DNA of 64,000 nucleotides from the NCBI GenBank assembly GCA_032164245.1, contig JAVMKO010000001.1, positions 77,621,892 through 77,685,891 on the forward strand. The letters run 5' to 3'. The DNA comes from Sternotherus odoratus (lineage: Eukaryota > Chordata > Testudines > Kinosternidae). Under the pieces are notes generated by a model. That model ran no database searches. It was given only the letters and a program-made list of their open reading frames with translations, and was not told where the DNA came from. Position numbers and translations under genes: made by a program. Below are positions 1 through 11,883 of the stretch, piece by piece (positions within the stretch are counted from its first letter, which is position 1; each line of letters opens with the position of its first letter).

Positions 1-299
1 CCTCTCTTCCTCGCCCCTTGACCAGCTGCCACCACGTTAGGCTGGGCGATCGTCCTCATGCCCTTGGCCAGAGTATTTCCCTTCGCGACTCCGAAGCGTG
101 GCCCGACGTGCAGGTCTTGAAGCTGGGCCCATGTCCAGGCTTTCGCTAGGGCAGGGGTGCCCTTGCGGGCTAATTGTCCCTCTGGAGCTGAAAATCAACA
201 CCGCGGCGGGGTGTGAACGGAGGTCCCCGTAGAAGGAGGAGATGAGGAACGGGCTGGCCGGGCACGCCATTTCCCTCTGCCCCTTCAAAAGGGAGCGCT

Positions 300-371
300 C
301 TCCCCGTCGGGGAATCGAACCCCGGTCTCCCGCGTGACAGGCGGGGATACTTGCCACTATACTAACGAGGA
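300..371 (-). tRNA. tRNA-Asp(GTC), array copy 1
   Basis: This 72-nt cloverleaf decodes GAC/GAU. The minus strand starts TCCTCGT and ends CGGGGAG with discriminator G73. The anticodon GTC sits in loop CTGTCAC on stem CCCGC/GCGGG, and the internal B box GGTTCGATTCC is intact. It matches vertebrate tRNA-Asp except for CA instead of TG at the variable D-loop positions. A TTTT terminator (aaaa on the plus strand, 287-290) follows 9 nt after the gene. Confidence 0.97.
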
Positions 372-1578
372 AAGGGGCAGGGCTGTGCACACTGTGGGTC
401 GCCGGGACACCAACTATGGCCAATTGACCCCACACCGCGGGTCCTAGCAGGCAACGACAAGGCTTGCTCTCTTCTCCTTCCTAAAGGCTTTGGTCGGCTG
501 CAGCAACAGCCCTGGGAAACGCCCTCTCCCTCCTCACATGCGGTTGCCCAGCTGGCCCCCTTGGCGGGCTACACAGCTCCTCCCACGACACCTGCCTGGA
601 ACCTTGCCCTCACCGACGGGCTGCTCGGCACCTTCTTCCTCTGACAACCGTTTCTTTCTACCCTTCCCCTTCCACACTTCACATACTCCTCAAAGTCACA
701 ACATCGCAAACTCACCCAAGCTCCCTTTGTCTTTAGAAGCCCCTCTTGAGGGCCGGGGCTTCTCAGGACCGCAGATCCGCCCCTTCAACGCGCAGTGGCC
801 GGACGTTCCAAACTCAGCCCTTTCCAGGATGGAATGCGCTGCTTTCTGACGTTGGCGCCCAGGAAAATTCCTGTTCCTCATCCCCCTTCCTCTTTTGCTC
901 ATGGACTTACCTGATGGACGTGCCTTTACCAAGCCGAAGCTAGGCACCAGCTGCTGGCTCTCTTTGCAAATGGACGCAACCAGGCTGAGCCGCTGGGCGT
1001 GCGTCAGGAGATGCGCCACCCAAAAGCAAAGAGGTTACTCGGATTCAAAGTCAGCTTGCTGCGGCCACAGTGCAGACTACCGACCACTCTGCGATCACGG
1101 CCGGCCGCCGGGTGACACGGCAGCTGAGTGGGAACTGCTCCGTTCTGCGCTCTCGGGGCGCTCACTAGGGCCACCGCTATTTCTCCAGTCTGCCCGTCAC
1201 TGTCACAGCTAAAATCGTAACAAAAGGAAAAAAGGCAGGAGGCCAGCCTGCTGCCCGTCCGCTTTCCTCTCTTCCTCGCCCCTTGACCAGCTGCCACCAC
1301 GTTAGGCTGGGCGATCGTCCTCATGCCCTTGGCCAGAGTATTTCCCTTCGCGACTCCGAAGCGTGCCCCGACGTGCAGGTCTTGAAGCTGGGCCCGGTGT
1401 CGGGAGCCCATGTCCAGGCTTTCGCTAGGGCAGGGGTGCCCTTGCGGGCTAATTGTCCCTCTGGAGCTGAAAATCAACACCGCGGCGGGGTGTGAACGGA
1501 GGTCCCCGTAGAAGGAGGAGATGAAGAACGGGCTGGCCGGGCACGCCATTTCCCTCTGCCCCTTCAAAAGGGACCGCT

Positions 1579-1650
1579 CTCCCCGTCGGGGAATCGAACC
1601 CCGGTCTCCCGCGTGACAGGCGGGGATACTTGCCACTATACTAACGAGGA
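1579..1650 (-). tRNA. tRNA-Asp(GTC), array copy 2
   Basis: Identical to copy 1 over all 72 nt, with a TTTT terminator at 1566-1569. The trailer just past the gene has one substitution (ggaccgct rather than ggagcgct) between gene and terminator, which should not affect the tRNA. Confidence 0.97.
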
Positions 1651-2857
1651 AAGGGGCAGGGCCGTGCACACTGTGGGTCGCCGGGACACCACCTATGGCC
1701 AGTTGACCCCACACCGCGGGTCCTAGCAGGCAACGACAAGGCTTGCTCTCTTCTCCTTCCTAAAGGCTTTGGTCGGCTGCAGCAACAGCCCTGGGAAACG
1801 CCCTCTCCCTCCTCACATGCGGTTGCCCAGCTGGCCCCCTTGGCGGGCTACACAGCTCCTCCCACGACACCTGCCTGGAACCTTGCCCTCACCGACGGGC
1901 TGCTCGGCACCTTCTTCCTCTGACAACCGTTTCTTTCTACCCTTCCCCTTCCACACTTCACATGCTCCTCAAAGTCACAACATCGCAAACTCACCCAAGC
2001 TCCCTTTGTCTTTAGAAGCCCCTCTTGAGGGCCGGGGCTTCTCAGGACCGCAGATCCGCCCCTTCAACGCGCAGTGGCCGGACGTTCCAAACTCAGCCCT
2101 TTCCAGGATGGAATGCGCTGCTTTCTGACGTTGGCGCCCAGGAAAATTCCTGTTCCTCATCCCCCTTCCTCTTTTGCTCATGGACTTACCTGATGGACGT
2201 GCCTTTACCAAGCCGAAGCTAGGCACCAGCTGCTGGCTCTCTTTGCAAATGGACGCAACCAGGCTGAGCCGCTGGGCGTGCGTCAGGAGATGCGCCACCC
2301 AAAAGCAAAGAGGTTACTCGGATTCAAAGTCAGCTTGCTGCGGCCACAGTGCAGACTACCGACCACTCTGCGATCACGGCCGGCCGCCGGGTGACACGGC
2401 AGCTGAGTGGGAACTGCTCCGTTCTGCGCTCTCGGGGCGCTCACTAGGGCCACCGCTATTTCTCCAGTCTGCCCGTCACTGTCCCAGCTAAAATCGTAAC
2501 AAAAGGAAAAAAGGCAGGAGGCCAGCCTGCTGCCCGTCCGCTTTCCTCTCTTCCTCGCCCCTTGACCAGCTGCCACCACGTTAGGCTGGGCGATCGTCCT
2601 CATGCCCTTGGCCAGAGTATTTCCCTTCGCGACTCCGAAGCGTGCCCCGACGTGCAGGTCTTGAAGCTGGGCCCGGTGTCGGGAGCCCATGTCCAGGCTT
2701 TCGCTAGGGCAGGGGTGCCCTTGCGGGCTAATTGTCCCTCTGGAGCTGAAAATCAACACCGCGGCGGGGTGTGAACGGAGGTCCCATTAGAAGGAGGAGA
2801 TGAGGAACGGGCTGGCCGGGCACGCCATTTCCCTCTGCCCCTTCAAAAGGGAGCGCT

Positions 2858-2929
2858 CTCCCCGTCGGGGAATCGAACCCCGGTCTCCCGCGTGACAGGC
2901 GGGGATACTTGCCACTATACTAACGAGGA
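2858..2929 (-). tRNA. tRNA-Asp(GTC), array copy 3
   Basis: Identical to copy 1, with intact A and B boxes and a TTTT terminator at 2845-2848. Confidence 0.97.
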
Positions 2930-4136
2930 AAGGGGCAGAGCCGTGCACACTGTGGGTCGCCGGGACACCACCTATGGCCAGTTGACCCCACACCGTGGGT
3001 CCTAGCAGGCAACGACAAGGCTTGCTCTCTTCTCCTTCCTAAAGGCTTTGGTCGGCTGCAGCAACAGCCCTGGGAAACGCCCTCTCCCTCCTCACATGCG
3101 GTTGCCCAGCTGGCCCCCTTGGCGGGCTACACAGCTCCTCCCACGACACCTGCCTGGAACCTTGCCCTCACCGACGGGCTGCTCGGCACCTTCTTCCTCT
3201 GACAACCGTTTCTTTCTACCCTTCCCCTTCCACACTTCACATGCTCCTCAAAGTCACAACATCGCAAACTCACCCAAGCTCCCTTTGTCTTTAGAAGCCC
3301 CTCTTGAGGGCCGGGGCTTCTCAGGACCGCAGATCCGCCCCTTCAACGTGCAGTGGCCGGACGTTCCAAACTCAGCCCTTTCCAGGATGGAATGCGCTGC
3401 TTTCTGACGTTGGCGCCCAGGAAAATTCCTGTTCCTCATCCCCCTTCCTCTTTTGCTCATGGACTTACTTGATGGACGTGCCTTTACCAAGCCGAAGCTA
3501 GGCACCAGCTGCTGGCTCTCTTTGCAAATGGATGCAACCAGGCTGAGCCGCTGGGCGTGCGTCAGGAGATGCGCCACCCAAAAGCAAAGAGGTTACTCGG
3601 ATTCAAAGTCAGCTTGCTGCGGCCACAGTGCAGACTACCAACCACTCTGCGATCACGGCCGGCCGCCGGGTGACACGGCAGCTGAGTGGGAACTGCTCCG
3701 TTCTGCGCTCTCGGGGCGCTCACTAGGGCCACCGCTATTTCTCCAGTCTGCCCGTCACTGTCACAGCTAAAATCGTAACAAAAGGAAAAAAGGCAGGAGG
3801 CCAGCCTGCTGCCCGTCCGCTTTCCTCTCTTCCTCGCCCCTTGACCAGCTGCCACCACGTTAGGCTGGGCGATCGTCCTCATGCCCTTGGCCAGAGTATT
3901 TCCCTTCGCGACTCCGAAGCGTGCCCCGACGTGCAGGTCTTGAAGCTGGGCCCGGTGTCGGGAGCCCATGTCCAGGCTTTCGCTAGGGCAGGGGTGCCCT
4001 TGCGGGCTAATTGTCCCTCTGGAGCTGAAAATCAACACCGCGGCGGGGTGTGAACGGAGGTCCCCATAGAAGGAGGAGATGAGGAACGGGCTGGCCGGGC
4101 ACGCCATTTCCCTCTGCCCCTTCAAAAGGGAGCGCT

Positions 4137-4208
4137 CTCCCCGTCGGGGAATCGAACCCCGGTCTCCCGCGTGACAGGCGGGGATACTTGCCACTATACT
4201 AACGAGGA
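4137..4208 (-). tRNA. tRNA-Asp(GTC), array copy 4
   Basis: Identical to copy 1, with TTTT at 4124-4127. Its 5' flank has an extra C (ttgaccccca), shared only with copy 7, which marks a duplicated block. Confidence 0.97.
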
Positions 4209-5416
4209 AAGGGGCAGGGCCGTGCACACTGTGGGTCGCCGGGACACCACCTATGGCCAGTTGACCCCCACACCGCGGGTCCTAGGAGGCAACGACAAGG
4301 CTTGCTCTCTTCTCCTTCCTAAAGGCTTTGGTCGGCTGCAGCAACAGCCCTGGGAAACGCCCTCTCCCTCCTCACATGCGGTTGCCCAGCTGGCCCCCTT
4401 GGCGGGCTACACAGCTCCTCCCACGACACCTGCCTGGAACCTTGCCCTCACCGACGGGCTGCTCGGCACCTTCTTCCTCTGACAACCATTTCTTTCTACC
4501 CTTCCCCTTCCACACTTCACATGCTCCTCAAAGTCACAACATCGCAAACTCACCCAAGCTCCCTTTGTCTTTAGAAGCCCCTCTTGAGGGCCGGGGCTTC
4601 TCAGGACCGCAGATCCGCCCCTTCAACGCGCAGTGGCCGGACGTTCCAAACTCAGCCCTTTCCAGGATGGAATGCGCTGCTTTCTGACGTTGGCGCCCAG
4701 GAAAATTCCTGTTCCTCATCCCCCTTCCTCTTTTGCTCATGGACTTACCTGATGGACGTGCCTTTACCAAGCCGAAGCTAGGCACCAGCTGCTGGCTCTC
4801 TTTGCAAATGGACGCAACCAGGCTGAGCCGCTGGGCGTGCGTCAGGAGATGCGCCACCCAAAAGCAAAGAGGTTACTCGGATTCAAAGTCAGCTTGCTGC
4901 GGCCACAGTGCAGACTACCGACCACTCTGCGATCACGGCCGGCCGCCGGGTGACACGGCAGCTGAGTGGGAACTGCTCCGTTCTGCGCTCTCGGGGCACT
5001 CACTAGGGCCACCGCTATTTCTCCAGTCTGCCCGTCACTGTCCCAGCTAAAATCGTAACAAAAGGAAAAAAGGCAGGAGGCCAGCCTGCTGCCCGTCCGC
5101 TTTCCTCTCTTCCTCGCCCCTTGACCAGCTGCCACCACGTTAGGCTGGGCGATCATCCTCATGCCCTTGGCCAGAGTATTTCCCTTCGCGACTCCGAAGC
5201 GTGCCCCGACGTGCAGGTCTTGAAGCTGGGCCCGGTGTCGGGAGCCCATGTCCAGGCTTTCGCTAGGGCAGGGGTGCCCTTGCGGGCTAATTGTCCCTCT
5301 GGAGCTGAAAATCAACACCGCGGCGGGGTGTGAACGGAGGTCCCATTAGAAGGAGGAGATGAGGAACGGGCTGGCCGGGCACGCCATTTCCCTCTGCCCC
5401 TTCAAAAGGGAGCGCT

Positions 5417-5488
5417 CTCCCCGTCGGGGAATCGAACCCCGGTCTCCCACGTGACAGGCGGGGATACTTGCCACTATACTAACGAGGA
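5417..5488 (-). tRNA. tRNA-Asp(GTC), array copy 5, G-U variant
   Basis: One difference from copy 1: position 40 in the anticodon stem is T instead of C, turning the G30-C40 pair into a G-U wobble. The fold, anticodon, B box and terminator (5404-5407) are kept, so it is probably functional. Confidence 0.94.
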
Positions 5489-6695
5489 AAGGGGCAGAGC
5501 CGTGCACACTGTGGGTCGCCGGGACACCACCTATGGCCAGTTGACCCCACACCGCGGGTCCTAGGAGGCAACGACAAGGCTTGCTCTCTTCTCCTTCCTA
5601 AAGGCTTTGGTCGGCTGCAGCAACAGCCCTGGGAAACGCCCTCTCCCTCCTCACATGCGGTTGCCCAGCTGGCCCCCTTGGCGGGCTACACAGCTCCTCC
5701 CACGACACCTGCCTGGAACCTTGCCCTCACCGACGGGCTGCTCGGCACCTTCTTCCTCTGACAACCGTTTCTTTCTACCCTTCCCCTTCCACACTTCACA
5801 TGCTCCTCAAAGTCACAACATCGCAAACTCACCCAAGCTCCCTTTGTCTTTAGAAGCCCCTCTTGAGGGCCGGGGCTTCTCAGGACCGCAGATCCGCCCC
5901 TTCAACGAGCAGTGGCCGGACGTTCCAAACTCAGCCCTTTCCAGGATGGAATGCGCTGCTTTCTGACGTTGGCGCCCAGGAAAATTCCTGTTCCTCATCC
6001 CCCTTCCTCTTTTGCTCATGGACTTACTTGATGGACGTGCCTTTACCAAGCCGAAGCTAGGCACCAGCTGCTGGCTCTCTTTGCAAATGGACGCAACCAG
6101 GCTGAGCCGCTGGGCGTGCGTCAGGAGATGCGCCACCCAAAAGCAAAGAGGTTACTCGGATTCAAAGTCAGCTTGCTGCGGCCACAGTGCAGACTACCGA
6201 CCACTCTGCGATCACGGCCGGCCGCCGGGTGACACGGCAGCTGAGTGGGAACTGCTCCGTTCTGCGCTCTCGGGGCGCTCACTAGGGCCACCGCTATTTC
6301 TCCAGTCTGCCCGTCACTGTCACAGCTAAAATCGTAACAAAAGGAAAAAAGGCAGGAGGCCAGCCTGCTGCCCGTCCGCTTTCCTCTCTTCCTCGCCCCT
6401 TGACCAGCTGCCACCACGTTAGGCTGGGCGATCGTCCTCATGCCCTTGGCCAGAGTATTTCCCTTCGCGACTCCGAAGCGTGCCCCGACATGCAGGTCTT
6501 GAAGCTGGGCCCGGTGTCGGGAGGCCATGTCCAGGCTTTCGCTAGGGCAGGGGTGCCCTTGCGGGGTAATTGTCCCTCTGGAGCTGAAAATCAACACCAC
6601 GGCGGGGTGTGAACGGAGGTCCCCGTAGAAGGAGGAGATGAGGAACGGGCTGGCCGGGCACGCCATTTCCCTCTGCCCCTTCAAAAGGGAGCGCT

Positions 6696-6767
6696 CTCCC
6701 CGTCGGGGAATCGAACCCCGGTCTCCCGCGTGACAGGCGGGGATACTTGCCACTATACTAACGAGGA
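6696..6767 (-). tRNA. tRNA-Asp(GTC), array copy 6
   Basis: Identical to copy 1 over 72 nt, with TTTT terminator at 6683-6686. Confidence 0.97.
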
Positions 6768-7974
6768 AAGGGGCAGAGCCGTGCACACTGTGGGTCGCCG
6801 GGACACCACCTATGGCCAGTTGACCCCACACCGTGGGTCCTAGCAGGCAACGACAAGGCTTGCTCTCTTCTCCTTCCTAAAGGCTTTGGTCGGCTGCAGC
6901 AACAGCCCTGGGAAACGCCCTCTCCCTCCTCACATGCGGTTGCCCAGCTGGCCCCCTTGGCGGGCTACACAGCTCCTCCCACGACACCTGCCTGGAACCT
7001 TGCCCTCACCGACGGGCTGCTCGGCACCTTCTTCCTCTGACAACCGTTTCTTTCTACCCTTCCCCTTCCACACTTCACATGCTCCTCAAAGTCACAACAT
7101 CGCAAACTCACCCAAGCTCCCTTTGTCTTTAGAAGCCCCTCTTGAGGGCCGGGGCTTCTCAGGACCGCAGATCCGCCCCTTCAACGTGCAGTGGCCGGAC
7201 GTTCCAAACTCAGCCCTTTCCAGGATGGAATGCGCTGCTTTCTGACGTTGGCGCCCAGGAAAATTCCTGTTCCTCATCCCCCTTCCTCTTTTGCTCATGG
7301 ACTTACTTGATGGACGTGCCTTTACCAAGCCGAAGCTAGGCACCAGCTGCTGGCTCTCTTTGCAAATGGATGCAACCAGGCTGAGCCGCTGGGCGTGCGT
7401 CAGGAGATGCGCCACCCAAAAGCAAAGAGGTTACTCGGATTCAAAGTCAGCTTGCTGCGGCCACAGTGCAGACTACCAACCACTCTGCGATCACGGCCGG
7501 CCGCCGGGTGACACGGCAGCTGAGTGGGAACTGCTCCGTTCTGCGCTCTCGGGGCGCTCACTAGGGCCACCGCTATTTCTCCAGTCTGCCCGTCACTGTC
7601 ACAGCTAAAATCGTAACAAAAGGAAAAAAGGCAGGAGGCCAGCCTGCTGCCCGTCCGCTTTCCTCTCTTCCTCGCCCCTTGACCAGCTGCCACCACGTTA
7701 GGCTGGGCGATCGTCCTCATGCCCTTGGCCAGAGTATTTCCCTTCGCGACTCCGAAGCGTGCCCCGACGTGCAGGTCTTGAAGCTGGGCCCGGTGTCGGG
7801 AGCCCATGTCCAGGCTTTCGCTAGGGCAGGGGTGCCCTTGCGGGCTAATTGTCCCTCTGGAGCTGAAAATCAACACCGCGGCGGGGTGTGAACGGAGGTC
7901 CCCATAGAAGGAGGAGATGAGGAACGGGCTGGCCGGGCACGCCATTTCCCTCTGCCCCTTCAAAAGGGAGCGCT

Positions 7975-8046
7975 CTCCCCGTCGGGGAATCGAACCCCGG
8001 TCTCCCGCGTGACAGGCGGGGATACTTGCCACTATACTAACGAGGA
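7975..8046 (-). tRNA. tRNA-Asp(GTC), array copy 7
   Basis: Identical to copy 1, with terminator at 7962-7965. It shares the extra flanking C with copy 4, exactly 3838 bp away. Confidence 0.97.
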
Positions 8047-9254
8047 AAGGGGCAGGGCCGTGCACACTGTGGGTCGCCGGGACACCACCTATGGCCAGTT
8101 GACCCCCACACCGCGGGTCCTAGGAGGCAACGACAAGGCTTGCTCTCTTCTCCTTCCTAAAGGCTTTGGTCGGCTGCAGCAACAGCCCTGGGAAACGCCC
8201 TCTCCCTCCTCACATGCGGTTGCCCAGCTGGCCCCCTTGGCGGGCTACACAGCTCCTCCCACGACACCTGCCTGGAACCTTGCCCTCACCGACGGGCTGC
8301 TCGGCACCTTCTTCCTCTGACAACCGTTTCTTTCTACCCTTCCCCTTCCACACTTCACATACTCCTCAAAGTCACAACATCGCAAACTCACCCAAGCTCC
8401 CTTTGTCTTTAGAAGCCCCTCTTGAGGGCCGGGGCTTCTCAGGACCGCAGATCCGCCCCTTCAACGCGCAGTGGCCGGACGTTCCAAACTCAGCCCTTTC
8501 CAGGATGGAATGCGCTGCTTTCTGACGTTGGCGCCCAGGAAAATTCCTGTTCCTCATCCCCCTTCCTCTTTTGCTCATGGACTTACCTGATGGACGTGCC
8601 TTTACCAAGCCGAAGCTAGGCACCAGCTGCTGGCTCTCTTTGCAAATGGACGCAACCAGGCTGAGCCGCTGGGCGTGCGTCAGGAGATGCGCCACCCAAA
8701 AGCAAAGAGGTTACTCGGATTCAAAGTCAGCTTGCTGCGGCCACAGTGCAGACTACCGACCACTCTGCGATCACGGCCGGCCGCCGGGTGACACGGCAGC
8801 TGAGTGGGAACTGCTCCGTTCTGCGCTCTCGGGGCGCTCACTAGGGCCACCGCTATTTCTCCAGTCTGCCCGTCACTGTCACAGCTAAAATCGTAACAAA
8901 AGGAAAAAAGGCAGGAGGCCAGCCTGCTGCCCGTCCGCTTTCCTCTCTTCCTCGCCCCTTGACCAGCTGCCACCACGTTAGGCTGGGCGATCGTCCTCAT
9001 GCCCTTGGCCAGAGTATTTCCCTTCGTGACTCCGAAGCGTGCCCCGACGTGCAGGTCTTGAAGCTGGGCCCGGTGTCGGGAGCCCATGTCCAGGCTTTCG
9101 CTAGGGCAGGGGTGCCCTTGCGGGCTAATTGTCCCTCTGGAGCTGAAAATCAACACCGGGGCGGGGTGTGAACGGAGGTCCCCGTAGAAGGAGGAGATGA
9201 GGAACGGGCTGGCCGGGCACGCCATTTCCCTCTGCCCCTTCAAAAGGGAGCGCT

Positions 9255-9326
9255 CTCCCCGTCGGGGAATCGAACCCCGGTCTCCCGCGTGACAGGCGGG
9301 GATACTTGCCACTATACTAACGAGGA
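9255..9326 (-). tRNA. tRNA-Asp(GTC), array copy 8
   Basis: Identical to copy 1, with terminator at 9242-9245. Its 5' flank carries gtgcacgctg, shared only with copy 10. Confidence 0.97.
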
Positions 9327-10532
9327 AAGGGGCAGGGCCGTGCACGCTGTGGGTCGCCGGGACACCACCTATGGCCAGTTGACCCCACACCGCGGGTCCT
9401 AGCAGGCAACGACAAGGCTTGCTCTCTTCTCCTTCCTAAAGGCTTTGGTCTGCTGCAGCAACAGCCCTGGGAAACGCCCTCTCCCTCCTCACATGCGGTT
9501 GCCCAGCTGGCCCCCTTGGCGGGCTACACAGCTCCTCCCACGACACCTGCCTGGAACCTTGCCCTCACCGACGGGCTGCTCGGCACCTTCTTCCTCTGAC
9601 AACCGTTTCTTTCTACCCTTCCCCTTCCACACTTCACATGCTCCTCAAAGTCACAACATCGCAAACTCACCCAAGCTCCCTTTGTCTTTAGAAGCCCCTC
9701 TTGAGGGCCGGGGCTTCTCAGGACCGCAGATCCGCCCCTTCAACGCGCAGTGGCCGGACGTTCCAAACTCAGCCCTTTCCAGGATGGAATGCGCTGCTTT
9801 CTGACGTTGGCGCCCAGGAAAATTCCTGTTCCTCATCCCCCTTCCTCTTTTGCTCATGGACTTACCTGATGGACGTGCCTTTACCAAGCCGAAGCTAGGC
9901 ACCAGCTGCTGGCTCTCTTTGCAAATGGACGCAACCAGGCTGAGCCGCTGGGCGTGCGTCAGGAGATGCGCCACCCAAAAGCAAAGAGGTTACTCGGATT
10001 CAAAGTCAGCTTGCTGCGGCCACAGTGCAGACTACCGACCACTCTGCGATCACGGCCGGCCGCCGGGTGACACGGCAGCTGAGTGGGAACTGCTCCGTTC
10101 TGCGCTCTCGGGGCGCTCACTAGGGCCACCGCTATTTCTCCAGTCTGCCCGTCACTGTCCCAGCTAAAATCGTAACAAAAGGAAAAAAGGCAGGAGGCCA
10201 GCCTGCTGCCCGTCCGCTTTCCTCTCTTCCTCGCCCCTTAACCAGCTGCCACCACGTTAGGCTGGGCGATCGTCCTCATGCCCTTGGCCAGAGTATTTCC
10301 TTCGCGACTCCGAAGCGTGCCCCGACGTGCAGGTCTTGAAGCTGGGCCCGGTGTCGGGAGCCCATGTCCAGGCTTTCGCTAGGGCAGGGGTGCCCTTGCG
10401 GGCTAATTGTCCCTCTGGAGCTGAAAATCAACACCGCGGCGGGGTGTGAACGGAGGTCCCCCTAGAAGGAGGAGATGAGGAACGGGCTGGCCGGGCACGC
10501 CATTTCCCTCTGCCCCTTCAAAAGGGAGCGCT

Positions 10533-10604
10533 CTCCCCGTCGGGGAATCGAACCCCGGTCTCCCGCGTGACAGGCGGGGATACTTGCCACTATACTAACG
10601 AGGA
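10533..10604 (-). tRNA. tRNA-Asp(GTC), array copy 9
   Basis: Identical to copy 1, with terminator at 10520-10523. Its downstream spacer has a 1-bp deletion (tatttccttcg), shared only with the spacer of copy 11. Confidence 0.97.
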
Positions 10605-11811
10605 AAGGGGCAGGGCCGTGCACACTGTGGGTCGCCGGGACACCACCTATGGCCAGTTGACCCCACACCGCGGGTCCTAGCAGGCAACGACAAGGCTTGC
10701 TCTCTTCTCCTTCCTAAAGGCTTTGGTCGGCTGCAGCAACAGCCCTGGGAAACGCCCTCTCCCTCCTCACATGCGGTTGCCCAGCTGGCCCCCTTGGCGG
10801 GCTACACAGCTCCTCCCACGACACCTGCCTGGAACCTTGCCCTCACCGACGGGCTGCTCGGCACCTTCTTCCTCTGACAACCGTTTCTTTCTACCCTTCC
10901 CCTTCCACACTTCACATACTCCTCAAAGTCACAACATCGCAAACTCACCCAAGCTCCCTTTGTCTTTAGAAGCCCCTCTTGAGGGCCGGGGCTTCTCAGG
11001 ACCGCAGATCCGCCCCTTCAACGCGCAGTGGCCGGACGTTCCAAACTCAGCCCTTTCCAGGATGGAATGCGCTGCTTTCTGACGTTGGCGCCCAGGAAAA
11101 TTCCTGTTCCTCATCCCCCTTCCTCTTTTGCTCATGGACTTACCTGATGGACGTGCCTTTACCAAGCCGAAGCTAGGCACCAGCTGCTGGCTCTCTTTGC
11201 AAATGGACGCAACCAGGCTGAGCCGCTGGGCGTGCGTCAGGAGATGCGCCACCCAAAAGCAAAGAGGTTACTCGGATTCAAAGTCAGCTTGCTGCGGCCA
11301 CAGTGCAGACTACCGACCACTCTGCGATCACGGCCGGCCGCCGGGTGACACGGCAGCTGAGTGGGAACTGCTCCGTTCTGCGCTCTCGGGGCGCTCACTA
11401 GGGCCACCGCTATTTCTCCAGTCTGCCCGTCACTGTCACAGCTAAAATCGTAACAAAAGGAAAAAAGGCAGGAGGCCAGCCTGCTGCCCGTCCGCTTTCC
11501 TCTCTTCCTCGCCCCTTGACCAGCTGCCACCACGTTAGGCTGGGCGATCGTCCTCATGCCCTTGGCCAGAGTATTTCCCTTCGCGACTCCGAAGCGTGCC
11601 CCGACGTGCAGGTCTTGAAGCTGGGCCCGGTGTCGGGAGCCCATGTCCAGGCTTTCGCTAGGGCAGGGGTGCCCTTGCGGGCTAATTGTCCCTCTGGAGC
11701 TGAAAATCAACACCGCGGCGGGGTGTGAACGGAGGTCCCCGTAGAAGGAGGAGATGAGGAACGGGCTGGCCGGGCACGCCATTTCCCTCTGCCCCTTCAA
11801 AAGGGAGCGCT

Positions 11812-11883
11812 CTCCCCGTCGGGGAATCGAACCCCGGTCTCCCGCGTGACAGGCGGGGATACTTGCCACTATACTAACGAGGA
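11812..11883 (-). tRNA. tRNA-Asp(GTC), array copy 10
   Basis: Identical to copy 1, with terminator at 11799-11802. Its 5' flank has gtgcacgctg, as in copy 8. Confidence 0.97.

Noticed and set aside
905..930. 'gacttacctgatgg' in each unit resembles the 5' end of U1 snRNA, and 'tttgcaaatg' an octamer motif
   Set aside because: The similarity to U1 stops after about nine bases and no snRNA body follows. The octamer-like word is one base off and has no proximal element placed with it.
1004..1714. 236-codon minus-strand frame recurring in most array units, overlapping the tRNA gene
   Set aside because: It runs through the tRNA and the spacer, varies in length among units because single changes end it, and has no protein-like composition or domain. 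It repeats only because the units are near identical. The other recurring frames (119, 107, 105, 70, 65 codons) are rejected for the same reason.
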